Assembly: GCA_040954595.2 (NCBI GenBank)
Contig: CM082597.2
Location: 6,696,001-6,760,000 of the forward strand
DNA: 64,000 bases
Direction of reading: 5' to 3'
Source: Balanoglossus misakiensis
Taxonomy: Eukaryota > Hemichordata
The notes beneath the pieces are model-generated. The model was not told where the DNA came from. It saw only the letters and a program-made list of their open reading frames with translations, and searched no databases. Positions 44,973-56,330 of this stretch are shown here, one piece after another. Both the position numbers and the translations under genes were made by a program. Within the stretch, counting starts at the first letter, position 1. Each line of letters starts with the position of its first letter.

Positions 44973-46922
44973 ATGGCTGCAGCATATCCTGGAGGTTCCG
45001 AGTTAGACAAAGTTCTGAACGAGATTGGTGAGAATTTCCTCTCCTGTGCGATCTGTCTGGAACTGTTCAAGAAACCCAAAGTCTTGCCATGTGACCATTC
45101 ATTCTGTGAGTCGTGTCTGACAAAGTTGGTGAAAGGAAAAGGTCGGTTGAAGTGTCCAACATGCCGTGAGGTATGTAAACTTCCTGCTGGTGGAGTGCCT
45201 CAATTGAAAGGTAACTTTTTCATCAACTCGTTGGTCGATCTTTATCAGAGACAAGGTCCCGAAGGACAGGCCAAGTCTATGTGCAGTGTCTGTGCAGATA
45301 ATGGCGCATCTCACCAATGTATTGACTGCAGTGAAAGGCTATGCACTTCCTGCACAAAATCACACCAGAAGTTTCTGAGAGGTCACAAGGTCATGACACT
45401 AGACGAATACAACAACACAAAATCGTCAACTCTCCTGAAGCAACAAAAAGTCTTCTGCAGTGTCCATCCAGAAAATGTTGTCGAAGTCTACTGTGAGACC
45501 TGTATGGTTTCTGCATGCACGGCTTGTGCTGTTACCAAACACAACAAACACACCAACACAGATCTGCAAGATGCTGCAAATGACTACACCAAACAGTTGA
45601 GAGATCTGCTGTGTCAGGTGACCGAAAAAGAACTGGGAGCAGAGAGAAGCAAAACAGATGCCAAACTGATGAGACAGAAACTGATGGTCAGATGCCAGGA
45701 GGAAGAACAGAAAGTGAGACAGAAAACAGCAAAGGTCATACAGAAGGCACAGAGGGAGGAGAAACAGTTGATTAAAGAGCTGCAGACAAAATATGGACAG
45801 AAAGTAAAGCAGACGGAGGCTCTAATAGATGAGTGGGAACTGAAACATGGCAACATTGCAAGCCAACGCTGCTACATAGAGACACTGATGCATCATGGGA
45901 CACCAGCCCAGATCATGGCCACCAAGCAGGAGACAATACATCACATGGAGGAAATTATTTCCATGGAGACAGAAATTGATGCCAGAGTGGACATGGTGAA
46001 ATTCCAGCCAGCTGAGGAGACCAAAGATGGAGGAATGCTGGGATTGCTTCGTGAAGATTCAGTGTCAGTAGAGACAAAGAAAGGCTTGGTGAAGACCATT
46101 GGATGTAAAGGTAACAAAGGTGGCCAGTTCTATGGCCCAAATGGTATCAGTATTAACAGACACGGAAACTTTGTCACTGCTGATGAGGGTAACAAGAGAG
46201 TACAAATCACTGACAGGGATGGGAAATACAAATCAAGTTTCACATTCACTCAGTTTGCACAGCCTTTCACACCACGCGATGTTGCAATATCAGCTGATGA
46301 TGAATACTTCATGACAGATAGGAATAACAAACAAATAGTTGTGAGTGATGAGAATGGGTCTCTGATCAAATGCTTTGGGAAAGAAGTCAAGAATCCCCTG
46401 CGCCTTGCTATTAGTCCTGTAGATGGAAGTGTGTATGTGAGTGATTGGGATGGAAAGGGTGCTGACACAGACAAAGAGGGTAACTGCATCAGGAAATACA
46501 CACATGATTGTCAGTATATCAAATCATTTGGTAGTTTTGGCACAGGACAGGGACAGCTTAGAGGGCCTCAGTTCTTGACTGTTGACAGTTGTGGAGTAGT
46601 GTTTGTATCTGATATGGGCAACAATCGCATTCAAGCATTTAATGCAGATGGTGAGTTCCTGTTTGCATTTGAAAAATTTGGTGAAGGTGATGGTAGGCTT
46701 CGTTCAATAACAGGAATAGTGGCTGATAAAGCAGGATATCTGTATGTCTGTGATACGAAAAACAAGAATGTGCAGAAATTTGACAACAGAGGTAAATTCA
46801 TCTGTCGCATTGATAAAGCTGAGGATGGGTTAGATCGCCCAGCTGGTGTAGCTGTGACAGATGACATGGAAGTAGTGGTTGCTGACTGGGGCAACGACTG
46901 CCTCAAAGTCTTTGCACAGTGA
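44973..46922 (+). CDS. TRIM-NHL protein 3
   Basis: Intronless, 649 residues from the ATG in AAAGATGG. RING, two B-boxes, coiled coil and six NHL blades are present. It carries type II RING/B-box1 (CPTCREVC) with type beta B-box2/coil (EVYCETC, CTAC, HNKH, KELGAERSKTDAKL). Propeller loops are the most divergent of the four: YGPNG, FTPRDV, DRNNK and LRSITG, where the others have a Pro, plus GNDCL at the end. A deletion shortens the blade-3 loop (GKGADTDKEG). The frame is intact. Probably an E3 ligase with altered target recognition. Confidence 0.93.
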   Translation: MAAAYPGGSELDKVLNEIGENFLSCAICLELFKKPKVLPCDHSFCESCLTKLVKGKGRLKCPTCREVCKLPAGGVPQLKGNFFINSLVDLYQRQGPEGQAKSMCSVCADNGASHQCIDCSERLCTSCTKSHQKFLRGHKVMTLDEYNNTKSSTLLKQQKVFCSVHPENVVEVYCETCMVSACTACAVTKHNKHTNTDLQDAANDYTKQLRDLLCQVTEKELGAERSKTDAKLMRQKLMVRCQEEEQKVRQKTAKVIQKAQREEKQLIKELQTKYGQKVKQTEALIDEWELKHGNIASQRCYIETLMHHGTPAQIMATKQETIHHMEEIISMETEIDARVDMVKFQPAEETKDGGMLGLLREDSVSVETKKGLVKTIGCKGNKGGQFYGPNGISINRHGNFVTADEGNKRVQITDRDGKYKSSFTFTQFAQPFTPRDVAISADDEYFMTDRNNKQIVVSDENGSLIKCFGKEVKNPLRLAISPVDGSVYVSDWDGKGADTDKEGNCIRKYTHDCQYIKSFGSFGTGQGQLRGPQFLTVDSCGVVFVSDMGNNRIQAFNADGEFLFAFEKFGEGDGRLRSITGIVADKAGYLYVCDTKNKNVQKFDNRGKFICRIDKAEDGLDRPAGVAVTDDMEVVVADWGNDCLKVFAQ

Positions 46923-46949
46923 AAGTGTCACATCTTCATGTATCAACTG

Positions 46950-47131
46950 TAGTGAAAGCTGTCTATAAACCAGACACCAATGGGAGTGAGAATATTGTTC
47001 GCTTTGCAGAGGTGTCTGGTTTACAGAGGGTCTTTCAACATGTGGTTTTATGTGAAGGGCACTGGAAAGAGTGTTCGGTATAGACAGGTTTCCCGATCAG
47101 ACTGAGTTTGGTTTAGACAGATTTTACTGTA
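46950..47131. mobile_element. MITE family B in the 3' flank of TRIM gene 3
   Basis: Same ends and location as the other copies. Confidence 0.65.
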
Positions 47132-50100
47132 TTTCACTGAAATAAGGCTTACATGTGAAGGTGATGGCAGAACCTGGATGCATATATGCCACATTGGTTT
47201 GTAGATTAAGGCCCACTATTTGTTTTTTCAGTATTTCTGTCTGTAAATATGAACTATTGTTCTTATTCCACACTATAATACCATTCTAAAATGGCCACTG
47301 TTCAGTTTGTTGAAAGATCCTAGACATGTGCATCATTATTATTGTTGATCAAGGAATTGAATTCAATTCAATTTTCAACAACAATAATAATGCTATCTGT
47401 ACACATATAGGCTGAACATTTCATCATATGCTGTAGGGATTTCAACAACAAACTGCAGTTGATACAAACAACAACAAAACAAGCAGACACTTGCTGTCAC
47501 AAAAAAACTTGAGATAATGACTAATGTATCGCTCAACTTCAGATTGCATCTGAAAGTCACGCACATGAAACCAACTGTAGAATGACTTATGACGGCAAAC
47601 TGGTTGCCTGAGGTTCCTATTCTTCTGCAGAGACCATGTGCATACAACACTCTCACAACTAGAGTTGAAATTTCTGTTGGAATAGACAGATTTCTCCCAA
47701 AAGAGACATCTCTTGGATTCTTATGAGAGAACCCCCAGATTTGAAGGAGGAAATGTTTTACCCACTTGTGTCCATGTCTGCCCGATTGGAAAGATGGTGG
47801 AAAACTTGTAGTGTTTTTCCTGACATGACAAATCTTTCCGAAGGGGGACATGCAAATCATACAGTATTCACATCAGCTGATATTTTTTATTGAACTCCAT
47901 ATAGAGACTTTGAATTTTGGGGTTCTGAATATAACCTAGATTACACAATTTAAATATTTTATGGTGTGGGATTTTAGGTTTACAAGTATCTTTAAAAGAT
48001 TTGTATTTCATGAAGGGACTATGTCGCAGTCAACAGTGGCAGCAGAAAAGCAATTTACAGAAAAAAAATATCAGTACTTTTATGAAGTAATCAAGAATTT
48101 TTGCATTTTGTCTGTGACATATTGTGAACATTTACATGGTTCATAATTAAAGCAAAGTATATCTGTTGCCCAATTGCTACATTAACAGTTAAGTGACTAA
48201 CAATTCTACTGTTGCCAAGGTAACACTGATAACATGTTGTTTATTGAGTATGTCATGACCTCCTTGTTACTGTACAATTTTTGTCAGTCAAAAAATCTAC
48301 AGTGACTTTTCACCGTCACAAATCTGACTACACCCAGTTGGGGTCAGACCGAAATCAGGACAGGTATCACAAAACAATTAAAACCCCAGTAACTTCCAAC
48401 TTTGGGCAATCTTCTCAATATTATTGTTTTCAGTATCAACTGTGGTTTCTTGTTCTTCTCTGTGAGACATAAATAATTTCTCAGTTTTTGGTTTTTCAAC
48501 ACAGCTATTTTGTAGTAATCAGCATTGTTATTGTTGAAATATGAATTAAAGTCAACAATAACAGTGGCTGTTACTCATATACAGTCTTTGTTGAGAAGCT
48601 AAAAAATGAACATTTCACAAAGCTCTCCAGAGAAGAACAAGAAACTGGATTTGATGCATGAGAGAAAAATACAGAAAAAAAATTCCAAATGTAAGCATTA
48701 CTGGGGCTTTAACACAACAATTTTATGTCACAACAGATCAACAAAGAAACATCTGAACATTCACTCGTATCTGTCAGTTCTGGACATCAATCTTCAATTT
48801 TATTCTGTGCCACTAAGTCTTTGAAATTTTGATGTAAACAGACATTTTGTATTCTTTATTTTTCATGTTTTTTAAAGAACAGTTTATAATTCAGCAATAT
48901 GACATGACCAATGTCTTTTTAGATCACTACATTTATTGAACATTTCCACCATGTTATTTTTCATGGAACAATATGTTATCACACTTAGATGAATGATGAA
49001 TTCATAGCCGAGTGTTATAAATATGTCTGTTGATAAATAATTTCAAAATATGTTTTCAGATTTTCTTTACTACAATTCAGAGTACTTCCTTAACCCTTTC
49101 ACCCCCATTTCACTGTGTAAAGGTCCAACACTGCCATTGGAGAACAATGGAGTTAGACCAAACCATGGTGGAGAAAGGGTTAAAACAACTTAGACTCTTC
49201 AGATCCTAACGTATGTAGCTACTGTTTTTTAATCCATTTTAGTTTTTGAGCTAAGGGAGGATTTCATGTTATGTGTTGACTGTAATCAGTGGTTTTCTAT
49301 TTACATGAACTTAAATCAAATTTTCCTGTTTCAAAAACTTTTTGTCATTTTACAGGAAATCAAAGATACATTATTTGCAACGTGTTGTATTCACTTTATT
49401 TTTTCTTGACTTTGATTTTGACGATATACACGTATAACTCATAAATAATCTGGACAACAAACGTGCAAATTATTGATTATTTGGTTGACGATCGATAGAC
49501 ACTTATAACTCACAAATCTGGACAATGAACCTTACTAATTTATTAGGTTGACTGTTTGTATGTTAGTATAATCACCAAGACACTGTGTTTCTGTCGACTT
49601 CGGTACTTATCACATGAACATTCGACCACTTAACGTTAATTTACGACCAAACAGTTTGCAACATTTTTTTTTGTAACCAGTTTAAATTCCTGTAGATTTC
49701 TTGATGAGGGGTTTATTATCAGGTCAACAGTGGCCTTGACATAAATTTGTTAGTGGACCACAATTTTTGGTGAAATCATTCAATGTTTTTTAAATAACCA
49801 AGAATACACTGTAATCATGCTTAGTTTGTGTGGACTAACAGCTGATACATTTGGTGTGCAAAATTGATGTGGTGAATAAACAGGTTTTCATAATTCTATT
49901 ACGTTTCATATGTTTATTTTTTATAAGAAACCCCAGTTAATACTTGAAAGTTGGAGTTACTAGAGAATTAACACTTGTGGAATGACTGTGATTGCGAACA
50001 TGTTGATCTTTAAATATAAAAAAAAACTGAAATTTTAGGGACAAGATTACAGTTTAAAAAAATAAATACTTATATTGGCACACTATTTAGAAATCCCGTA

Positions 50101-50227
50101 TACTTGACACACAATTTAGCATTCAGGACGCAATATTTATTTGACTTGCATCATTCAAAGGGACACAGTATCAGAGCAAACTCAAAACAATGTGCATGGT
50201 CATTCCTGACAGTAGCTGTACGTACAC
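47132..50227 (+). repeat. 3' flank block of TRIM gene 3 (G3)
   Basis: Homologous to 16823-19877. From about 48348 to 48825 the sequence differs from the other flanks (ACCGAAATCAGGACAGGTAT onward). The 411-bp MITE C is absent. No gene is supported; short open frames at 48281-48824 have no domain. Confidence 0.65.
49090..49183. mobile_element. 94-bp TTAACCC element
   Basis: Same inverted ends as other copies. Confidence 0.7.
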
Positions 50228-52043
50228 TACAGCACGTATCAGGGTCGGCCTCAACTGTGACGCCAATCATGGTTGAATCCGTTCTGAAAATAAACTTCCA
50301 ACTAAAATTCACTGTATCACTAAACTGCAAATTATAGCTACATATAACATTTGGGTCTGTTCTAAATGTACCTTATACATGACAAGGTGGGACGCGCCTT
50401 AGTTTTTGGACTGTTTTATTGTTGACATGAAAACTATGACACATCTGGAAAAAAAATCTTGATATAAAGAAAGATGTACTCTGAAATTTAAAATTGAACA
50501 ATTACAACTACTGTGTCTACTGACCCTCAAGGGACAAGGGTGTTTCACTTCTGTTGCAATGTCATTTCCATTGACACAAGTTCAGATGCCAGTTAGCTAT
50601 TCATTACACAAAATAGCAAGACATAACAGTTTGTTTACGTCTGGGTGTGTTTAATATTAACAATAAAGGCTGTCCCTTATATGTTCAGAATATGTTGATT
50701 CCAGTAATTACAAGAAAACATATCAATTTAGTTTCAATTGTAGCAACTGTTATGATTTATCTGAGCTGAGACAACATCTCTGCTTTGAAGATTTGTTTTG
50801 TGGCATCAAAACACAAAGTGAGTTTCCTATGAAGACAACATTCAGAAAGATTTTCAGGTAGGCTTGGAGGAAATAATGCTATCCAAATATGCGTTAGAGT
50901 ACAGGTATAAAAATCTCTCATAACTACCCATCATGCATCAGTCAGACTGTGCTACTAGTATCATAGAGCGAAACTAGCAAATATCAAATTTGTCTGTTGA
51001 AAAGTTTTATACAATACCATATAACTTTTAAATAGCTTCCAGGAATATTGTAATACATTGAGTGTCCAATGGGGAAATGTACATAGATAGCGTGAAAACA
51101 TTCTAGACATTTGATGAGCACAAAGTGAAAAGACACTGATAGAGTTATGATATCAAGTCAAAATGGATTGCAACAGTAATTGCCACTGTAACTGGACACG
51201 CTGGTAGTAGAAACAACATTGGTTAGAGATTATGGTTGAACCCAGTGACTTGACAAGCATTTGCAGACACTGTACAGGCCATCCAGATGAAACCACATTG
51301 GAAACGACACCAAAACATGCTAACATACTAAGTGACTTGGCAAACAACTGATATCAGCCATATAAGGTTTATTTTCCAGCCATCGATGACAGCGCGAGAC
51401 TTCATTCTGACCTTTCCACCCCCGACAGTATGGTTCAGCCTAGCTGCAATGATTGTAGCGGGTGCTGCTAGGTGCATTACCGCTACAAGACCTTGTGTGT
51501 AATTTTCCAATCAACTTTCGGTCGTCAGCTCAGTTATGGGGTTTAACTCTTACCTCCGATAACATTTGAAAACCGAACGGGTGCATCCCCCCAAAAAACA
51601 CCTCCGACGCCCAAATTTCCCCCAAAATTGTCCTGCTTCCATTAAAAAAACGATAAATCCACTGAAGTTTCGCCGATGTGTTCCACCATGTTAGAGCAAA
51701 CATGGCGGACAAAGTTTGTAAACATCGGCGAAACTTCAGTGGATTTATCGTTTTTTTAATGGAAGCAGGACAATTTTGGGGGAAATTTGGGCGTCGGAGG
51801 TGTTTTTGGGGGGGATGCACCCGTTCGGTTTTCAAATGTTATCGGAGGTAAGAGTTAAACCCCATAACTGAGCTGACGACCGAAAGTTGATTGGAAAATT
51901 ACACACAAGGCCTTGTAGCGGTAATGCTGCACACCAGTCAACCAAGCAGCACCGGCCGCTACAATCATTGCAGCTAGGTTCAGCCCATTGTTTTCAATGA
52001 TATGGTTTAACCCATATACTAGAAATGGGGTGAAAGTCTCTCT
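50228..52043 (+). repeat. Array block U6, 5' part, with foldback insertion
   Basis: Collinear with 9020-10284 apart from the 536-bp insertion at 51441-51976. No gene. Confidence 0.7.
51441..51976. mobile_element. Long-arm foldback element, Mutator-like, 536 bp
   Basis: The ends TAGCTGCAATGATTGTAGCG and its reverse complement are perfect. The arms pair over about 230 bp around a loop near 51685-51715. It is flanked by a 9-bp duplication GGTTCAGCC (51432-51440 and 51977-51985) that is single in paralogous sites. Long arms plus a 9-bp duplication suggest a Mutator-type element; there is no transposase. The right arm has an extra segment of about 20 bp. Confidence 0.88.
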
Positions 52044-52170
52044 CTATGTTCTATTTTGTTGTGAAGCTATTAACTTAATAATTCTTCTTCCCAAGTGGGC
52101 ATTGTGTTGTTGCAGGTATCTAATCATATCAGCTTGCTTCTCCAAAATATCATCCACCTGATTACTATCC
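52044..52170 (-). CDS. TMEM192: TMEM192 terminal exon (copy nearest the gene body)
   Basis: 127 bp on the minus strand with acceptor TTTGTTACAG, phase 2, matching the phase-2 donor at 61517. It encodes the C-terminal coiled segment VDDILEKQADMIRYLQQHNA and a tail ending QQNRT. One residue differs from the other copies (Thr to Ile in KLTAS). It is the most likely terminal exon in use, because it is the first downstream of the gene body. The intron to it is about 9.3 kb and contains TRIM gene 4 in opposite orientation. Confidence 0.7.
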
Positions 52171-52329
52171 CTGTAACAAACAAAATACAAAAACACTCAT
52201 TAAAATCACAAATTTACTTCAATTCCAAACCAAGGTAGCGATTTGACGCGCTCGCGTTTGTGTGTGGCTGGGCAACAGGTGTCTGCCGATGTCAAACTGC
52301 CATAGCTGTAGTATACTATGTTTACAGTA

Positions 52330-52479
52330 TACAGTCAAACCTGTATTAGTGGCTACCTCTATATAGTGGCCACTTTGTTACAGTCCCTGTGCAATTTACA
52401 TATGCATTAATTGACCTGTCTATAAAGACCAGTTCAGGAGAGTCCCTTAACTGGCCACTATAGACAGGTTCGACTGTAC
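52330..52479. mobile_element. MITE family A, with small internal deletion
   Basis: The ends are intact; the inner TATAGAGGCCATTATCTG piece is missing. Confidence 0.75.
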
Positions 52480-54072
52480 TACAGCAGATCAACATCATCA
52501 GGCACCTGTGCATGGGTCCTAATACAATGTAATTGTTCTAACTGTGGCCAAAGCAAATTTGCTGGCATACCAAACCCCCACCCCCAGAAATCAAATGGTT
52601 CTCCCCTAAGAAGCAATACAACAGATTTATTCCACATAAAGTGTAGACAGAATTGTTATCATACCAATATCAGCCACTGACTCACACAGTAACCTGCAAT
52701 ATAGGCCAACTCTTTCATTCTCTGTCAAAGTTTGCAACTGTTATCTTTGTGTAAAGAATTGTCCATTGTGTTACTTCCAGAACTTTTGACCTCAACTTGT
52801 GGGTGGATTCAACACCCCAGCCAGTTTAAAAACAGCTGTACTAGCCGAGATAAGAAGTGAATAGAAATTGCTGACTAACAGTAAAATCAAAAACTGTTTA
52901 TCTAGCAATTGATGCCAAATGAAATGAAACTTAATTTCATATACAAGCAGCAAAAAATATAATAATATTATCTGATGTTTTTGTAGTGTTGCTATAGTAA
53001 CACTGTTAGTTGTCACCAATGTTTCAGCTAGCGCACGGCCTTGCGACATTCGACGCAATAAATGTTGGATTGTCGCAACATAATAATCTTTATGGGTCAC
53101 TTTGACGCATTCTTACTGAGTGAGCAACAATATGACTGATTGTCACCCCTGCACTTTTGCTTTGCGTCCACCTTTGCTTTCACTGTAACTTGTTACTCCC
53201 TTTCAATATTTGATAATTTAGTGAACACAACTGAGTGATTTCACACCTTCCACAGCTGTAATCACCCTACAAGCAACACAGCTCTGCACGCTGTCAAGAG
53301 CAGTGCGCTGCCATTTCATTCAGTGCACAAGTTATCTTTACACAGGCGTCCTATAAATAGCATCAATAGCCTAGTAACACAAGCAACGCACTGAGCTTAT
53401 GCGCATTGCAACAACTTAGCTAAACTTAACAAATGATGAAGCAAATTTTGTTGGAGGTCATGCCATGTGTCTGTGCATCTGTACATACTTATAAAATTAA
53501 CAGCACCCCAGGGCTAGTAATAATTGCGCAGGGCAGGTAAATTATAGGAAATTCGATAGATAGTATTTTGGATTAGCAACTGATAAGGACAGGTGGGGGT
53601 AACACAGAAAAATAAACAAGCACAAAGACTGCAATTACTGTTTATTGGGCGAAAAATGCACAACAAAACTCCGCCATAACTTTAATGTTTGCAACCCCCC
53701 CCCCCCCCCCTTTGTTTGCAAAGATTTGTGAAAATACAAGAAGAGACAAATAATTTGCAATGAATGTTTGCAAAGGTTTGTGAAAATACAAGAAGAGACA
53801 AACAGCTCACAATGTCTAATGAGTACCAAGAAATCTGGGACGGTTCATTGGTATAATGTGATGATGTGTCCCACTTTCAGTTCAATATATCGGTATTTGT
53901 CAACTGTACCCAGTCAAAGTTTACATTCATTCTCTTCTCAGTGATTCATTGTGTTCAAGTTTGACCTTTTGACCCCAACTCTCAGGTACTCAGCCGGTCC
54001 TAGGTAGACCCTGGTATTTGCTGAATCACTGAATTCAATTTATCATCTGACTTTGGTGGCTTGCCACGTTTT
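52480..54072 (+). repeat. Array block U6, 3' spacer before TRIM gene 4
   Basis: Collinear with 21612-24830 but with a deletion near 53540, where GCAGGTAAATT joins ATAGGAAATTCG. It has a poly-C run at about 53696. No gene is seen. Confidence 0.7.
53713..53803 (+). repeat. 52-bp minisatellite, about 2 units
   Basis: One partial and one full unit after a poly-C run. Confidence 0.8.
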
Positions 54073-54078
54073 TATAAA
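54073..54078 (+). promoter_or_regulatory. TATA box of TRIM-NHL gene 4
   Basis: TATAAA, 90 bp before the ATG. Confidence 0.6.
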
Positions 54079-54162
54079 CCCCTAACTCAGTCAAAATTAA
54101 TGACACTATACTGAACAGTGTGTTGCTATGTGATTACAAGCATTTTGACTCGAGCTGCAAAG

Positions 54163-56121
54163 ATGGCTGCAGCATATCCTGGAGGTTCCGAGTTAGACAA
54201 AGTTCTGAACGAGCTTGGTGAGGATTTTCTCTCCTGTGCGATCTGCCTGGAACTGTTCAAGAAACCCAAAGTCTTGCCATGTGACCATTCATTCTGTGAG
54301 TCGTGTCTGACAACACTGGTGACAAAGAAAGGTAAGCTGAACTGCCCAACATGCAGTACGCCATGTCAGCTTCCTGGTGGGGGTGTGACTGAACTGAAAG
54401 TCAACTTTTTCATCAACTCGTTGACAGATCTGTATCTGAAAAAGCGTCCTACAGAGAGTGACTCAAAGCCTTCTGTGTGTAACGGATGTGAAGAAAATGA
54501 TGGAACTCACTATTGCATCGACTGCAGTGTGAATATGTGTGATTCCTGCACTAAACCGCACAGAAAAATTCTGAAAGGTCACAAGGTCATGACACTGGAT
54601 GAATACAAAAATACAGAATCGTCAACTCTCCTGAAGCAACAAAAAGTCTTCTGCAGTGTCCATCCTGAAAATGTTGTCGAAGTCTACTGTGAGACCTGTA
54701 TGGTTTCTGCATGTACAGCTTGTGCTGTTACCAAACACAACAAACACACCAACACAGATCTGCAAGATGCTGCAAATGACTACACCAAACAGTTGAGAGA
54801 TCTGCTGTGTAAGGTGACCGAAAAAGAACTGGGAGCAGAGAGAAGCAAAACAGATGCCAAACTGATGAGACAAAAACTGATGGTCGGATGTCAGGAGGAA
54901 GAACAGAAAGTGAGACAGAAAACAGCAAAGGTCATACAGAAGGCACAGAGGGAGGAGAAACAGTTGATTAAAGAGCTGCAGACAAAATATGGACAGAGAG
55001 TAAAGCAGACGGAGGCTCTAATAGATGAGTGGGAACTGAAACATGGCAACATTGCAAGCCAACGCTGCTACATAGAAACACTGATGCATCATGGGACACC
55101 AGCCCAGATCATGGCCACCAAGCAGGAGACAATACATCACATGGAGGAAATTATCTCCATGGAGACAGAAATTGATGCCAGAGTGGACATGGTGAAATTC
55201 CAGCCAGCTGAGGAGACCAAAGATGGAGGAATGCTGGGAATGCTTCGTGAAGATTCAGTGACAGTAGAGACAAAGAAAGGCTTGGTGAAGACCATTGGAT
55301 GTCAAGGTAACAAAGGTGGGCAGTTCAAAAGCCCTCATGGTATCAGTATTAACAGACACGGAAACTTTGTCACCACTGAATTTGATAACAAGAGAGTACA
55401 AATCACTGACAGGGATGGGAAATACAAATCAAGTTTCACATTCACTCAGTTTGCACAGCCTTTCAGACCCCTCGATGTTGAAATATCAGCTGATGATGAA
55501 TACTTCATGACAGATAGGAATAACAAACAAATAGTTGTGAGTGATGAGAATGGGTCTCTGATCAAATGCTTTGGGAAAGAAGTCAAGAATCACCTGCGCC
55601 TTGCTATTAGCCCTGTAGATGGAAGTGTGTATGTGAGTGATTGGGATGGAAAGCCCAGTGCTGACACAGACAAAGAGGGTAACTGCATCAGGAAATACAC
55701 ACATGATTGTCAGTACATCAAATCATTTGGGAGTTTTGGCACAGGACAGGGACAGTTCAGAGGGCCTGACTTCTTGACTGTTGACAGTTGTGGAGTTGTG
55801 TTTGTATCAGACACGAACAACCATCGCATTCAAGCATTTAATGGAGATGGTGAGTTCCTGTTTGCATTTGGAGAATTTGGTGAAGGTGATGGTAAGATTT
55901 ATCGGCCAACAGGAATAGTGGCTGATAAAGCAGGATATCTGTATGTCAGTGACAGGGGAAACAACAATGTGCAGAAATTTGACAACAGAGGTAAATTCAT
56001 CTGTCGCATTGATAAAGCTGAGGATGGGTTAGATCGCCCACGAGGTGTCGCTGTGACAGATGACATGGAAGTAGTGGTTGCTGACTGGGGCAATCACTGC
56101 CTCAAAATCTTTGCACAGTGA
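54163..56121 (+). CDS. TRIM-NHL protein 4
   Basis: Intronless, 652 residues from the ATG in AAAGATGG. Type I RING/B-box1 (CPTCSTPC, as protein 1) is combined with type beta B-box2/coil (CTAC, HNKH, as protein 3). RING ligands are at C25 to C64, B-box1 at about 106-140 and B-box2 at about 164-195. The coiled coil and six NHL blades follow. Loop changes include FKSPHG, TEFDNK, FRPLDV, DTNNHR and SDRGNN. It lies on the opposite strand inside the predicted last intron of the TMEM192-like gene. The frame is intact. Confidence 0.93.
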   Translation: MAAAYPGGSELDKVLNELGEDFLSCAICLELFKKPKVLPCDHSFCESCLTTLVTKKGKLNCPTCSTPCQLPGGGVTELKVNFFINSLTDLYLKKRPTESDSKPSVCNGCEENDGTHYCIDCSVNMCDSCTKPHRKILKGHKVMTLDEYKNTESSTLLKQQKVFCSVHPENVVEVYCETCMVSACTACAVTKHNKHTNTDLQDAANDYTKQLRDLLCKVTEKELGAERSKTDAKLMRQKLMVGCQEEEQKVRQKTAKVIQKAQREEKQLIKELQTKYGQRVKQTEALIDEWELKHGNIASQRCYIETLMHHGTPAQIMATKQETIHHMEEIISMETEIDARVDMVKFQPAEETKDGGMLGMLREDSVTVETKKGLVKTIGCQGNKGGQFKSPHGISINRHGNFVTTEFDNKRVQITDRDGKYKSSFTFTQFAQPFRPLDVEISADDEYFMTDRNNKQIVVSDENGSLIKCFGKEVKNHLRLAISPVDGSVYVSDWDGKPSADTDKEGNCIRKYTHDCQYIKSFGSFGTGQGQFRGPDFLTVDSCGVVFVSDTNNHRIQAFNGDGEFLFAFGEFGEGDGKIYRPTGIVADKAGYLYVSDRGNNNVQKFDNRGKFICRIDKAEDGLDRPRGVAVTDDMEVVVADWGNHCLKIFAQ

Positions 56122-56148
56122 AAGTGTCACATCTCAATGTATCAACTG

Positions 56149-56330
56149 TAGTGAAACCTGTCTATAAACCAGACACCAATGGGAGTGAGAATATTGTTCG
56201 ATTTGCAGAGGTGTCTGGTTTACAGAGGGTCTTTCAACATGTGGTTTTATGTGAAGGGCACTGGAAAGAGTGTTCGGTATAGACAGGTTTCCAGATCAGA
56301 CTGAGTTTGGTTTAGACAGATTTTACTGTA
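56149..56330. mobile_element. MITE family B in the 3' flank of TRIM gene 4
   Basis: Same ends and location as the other copies. Confidence 0.65.
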
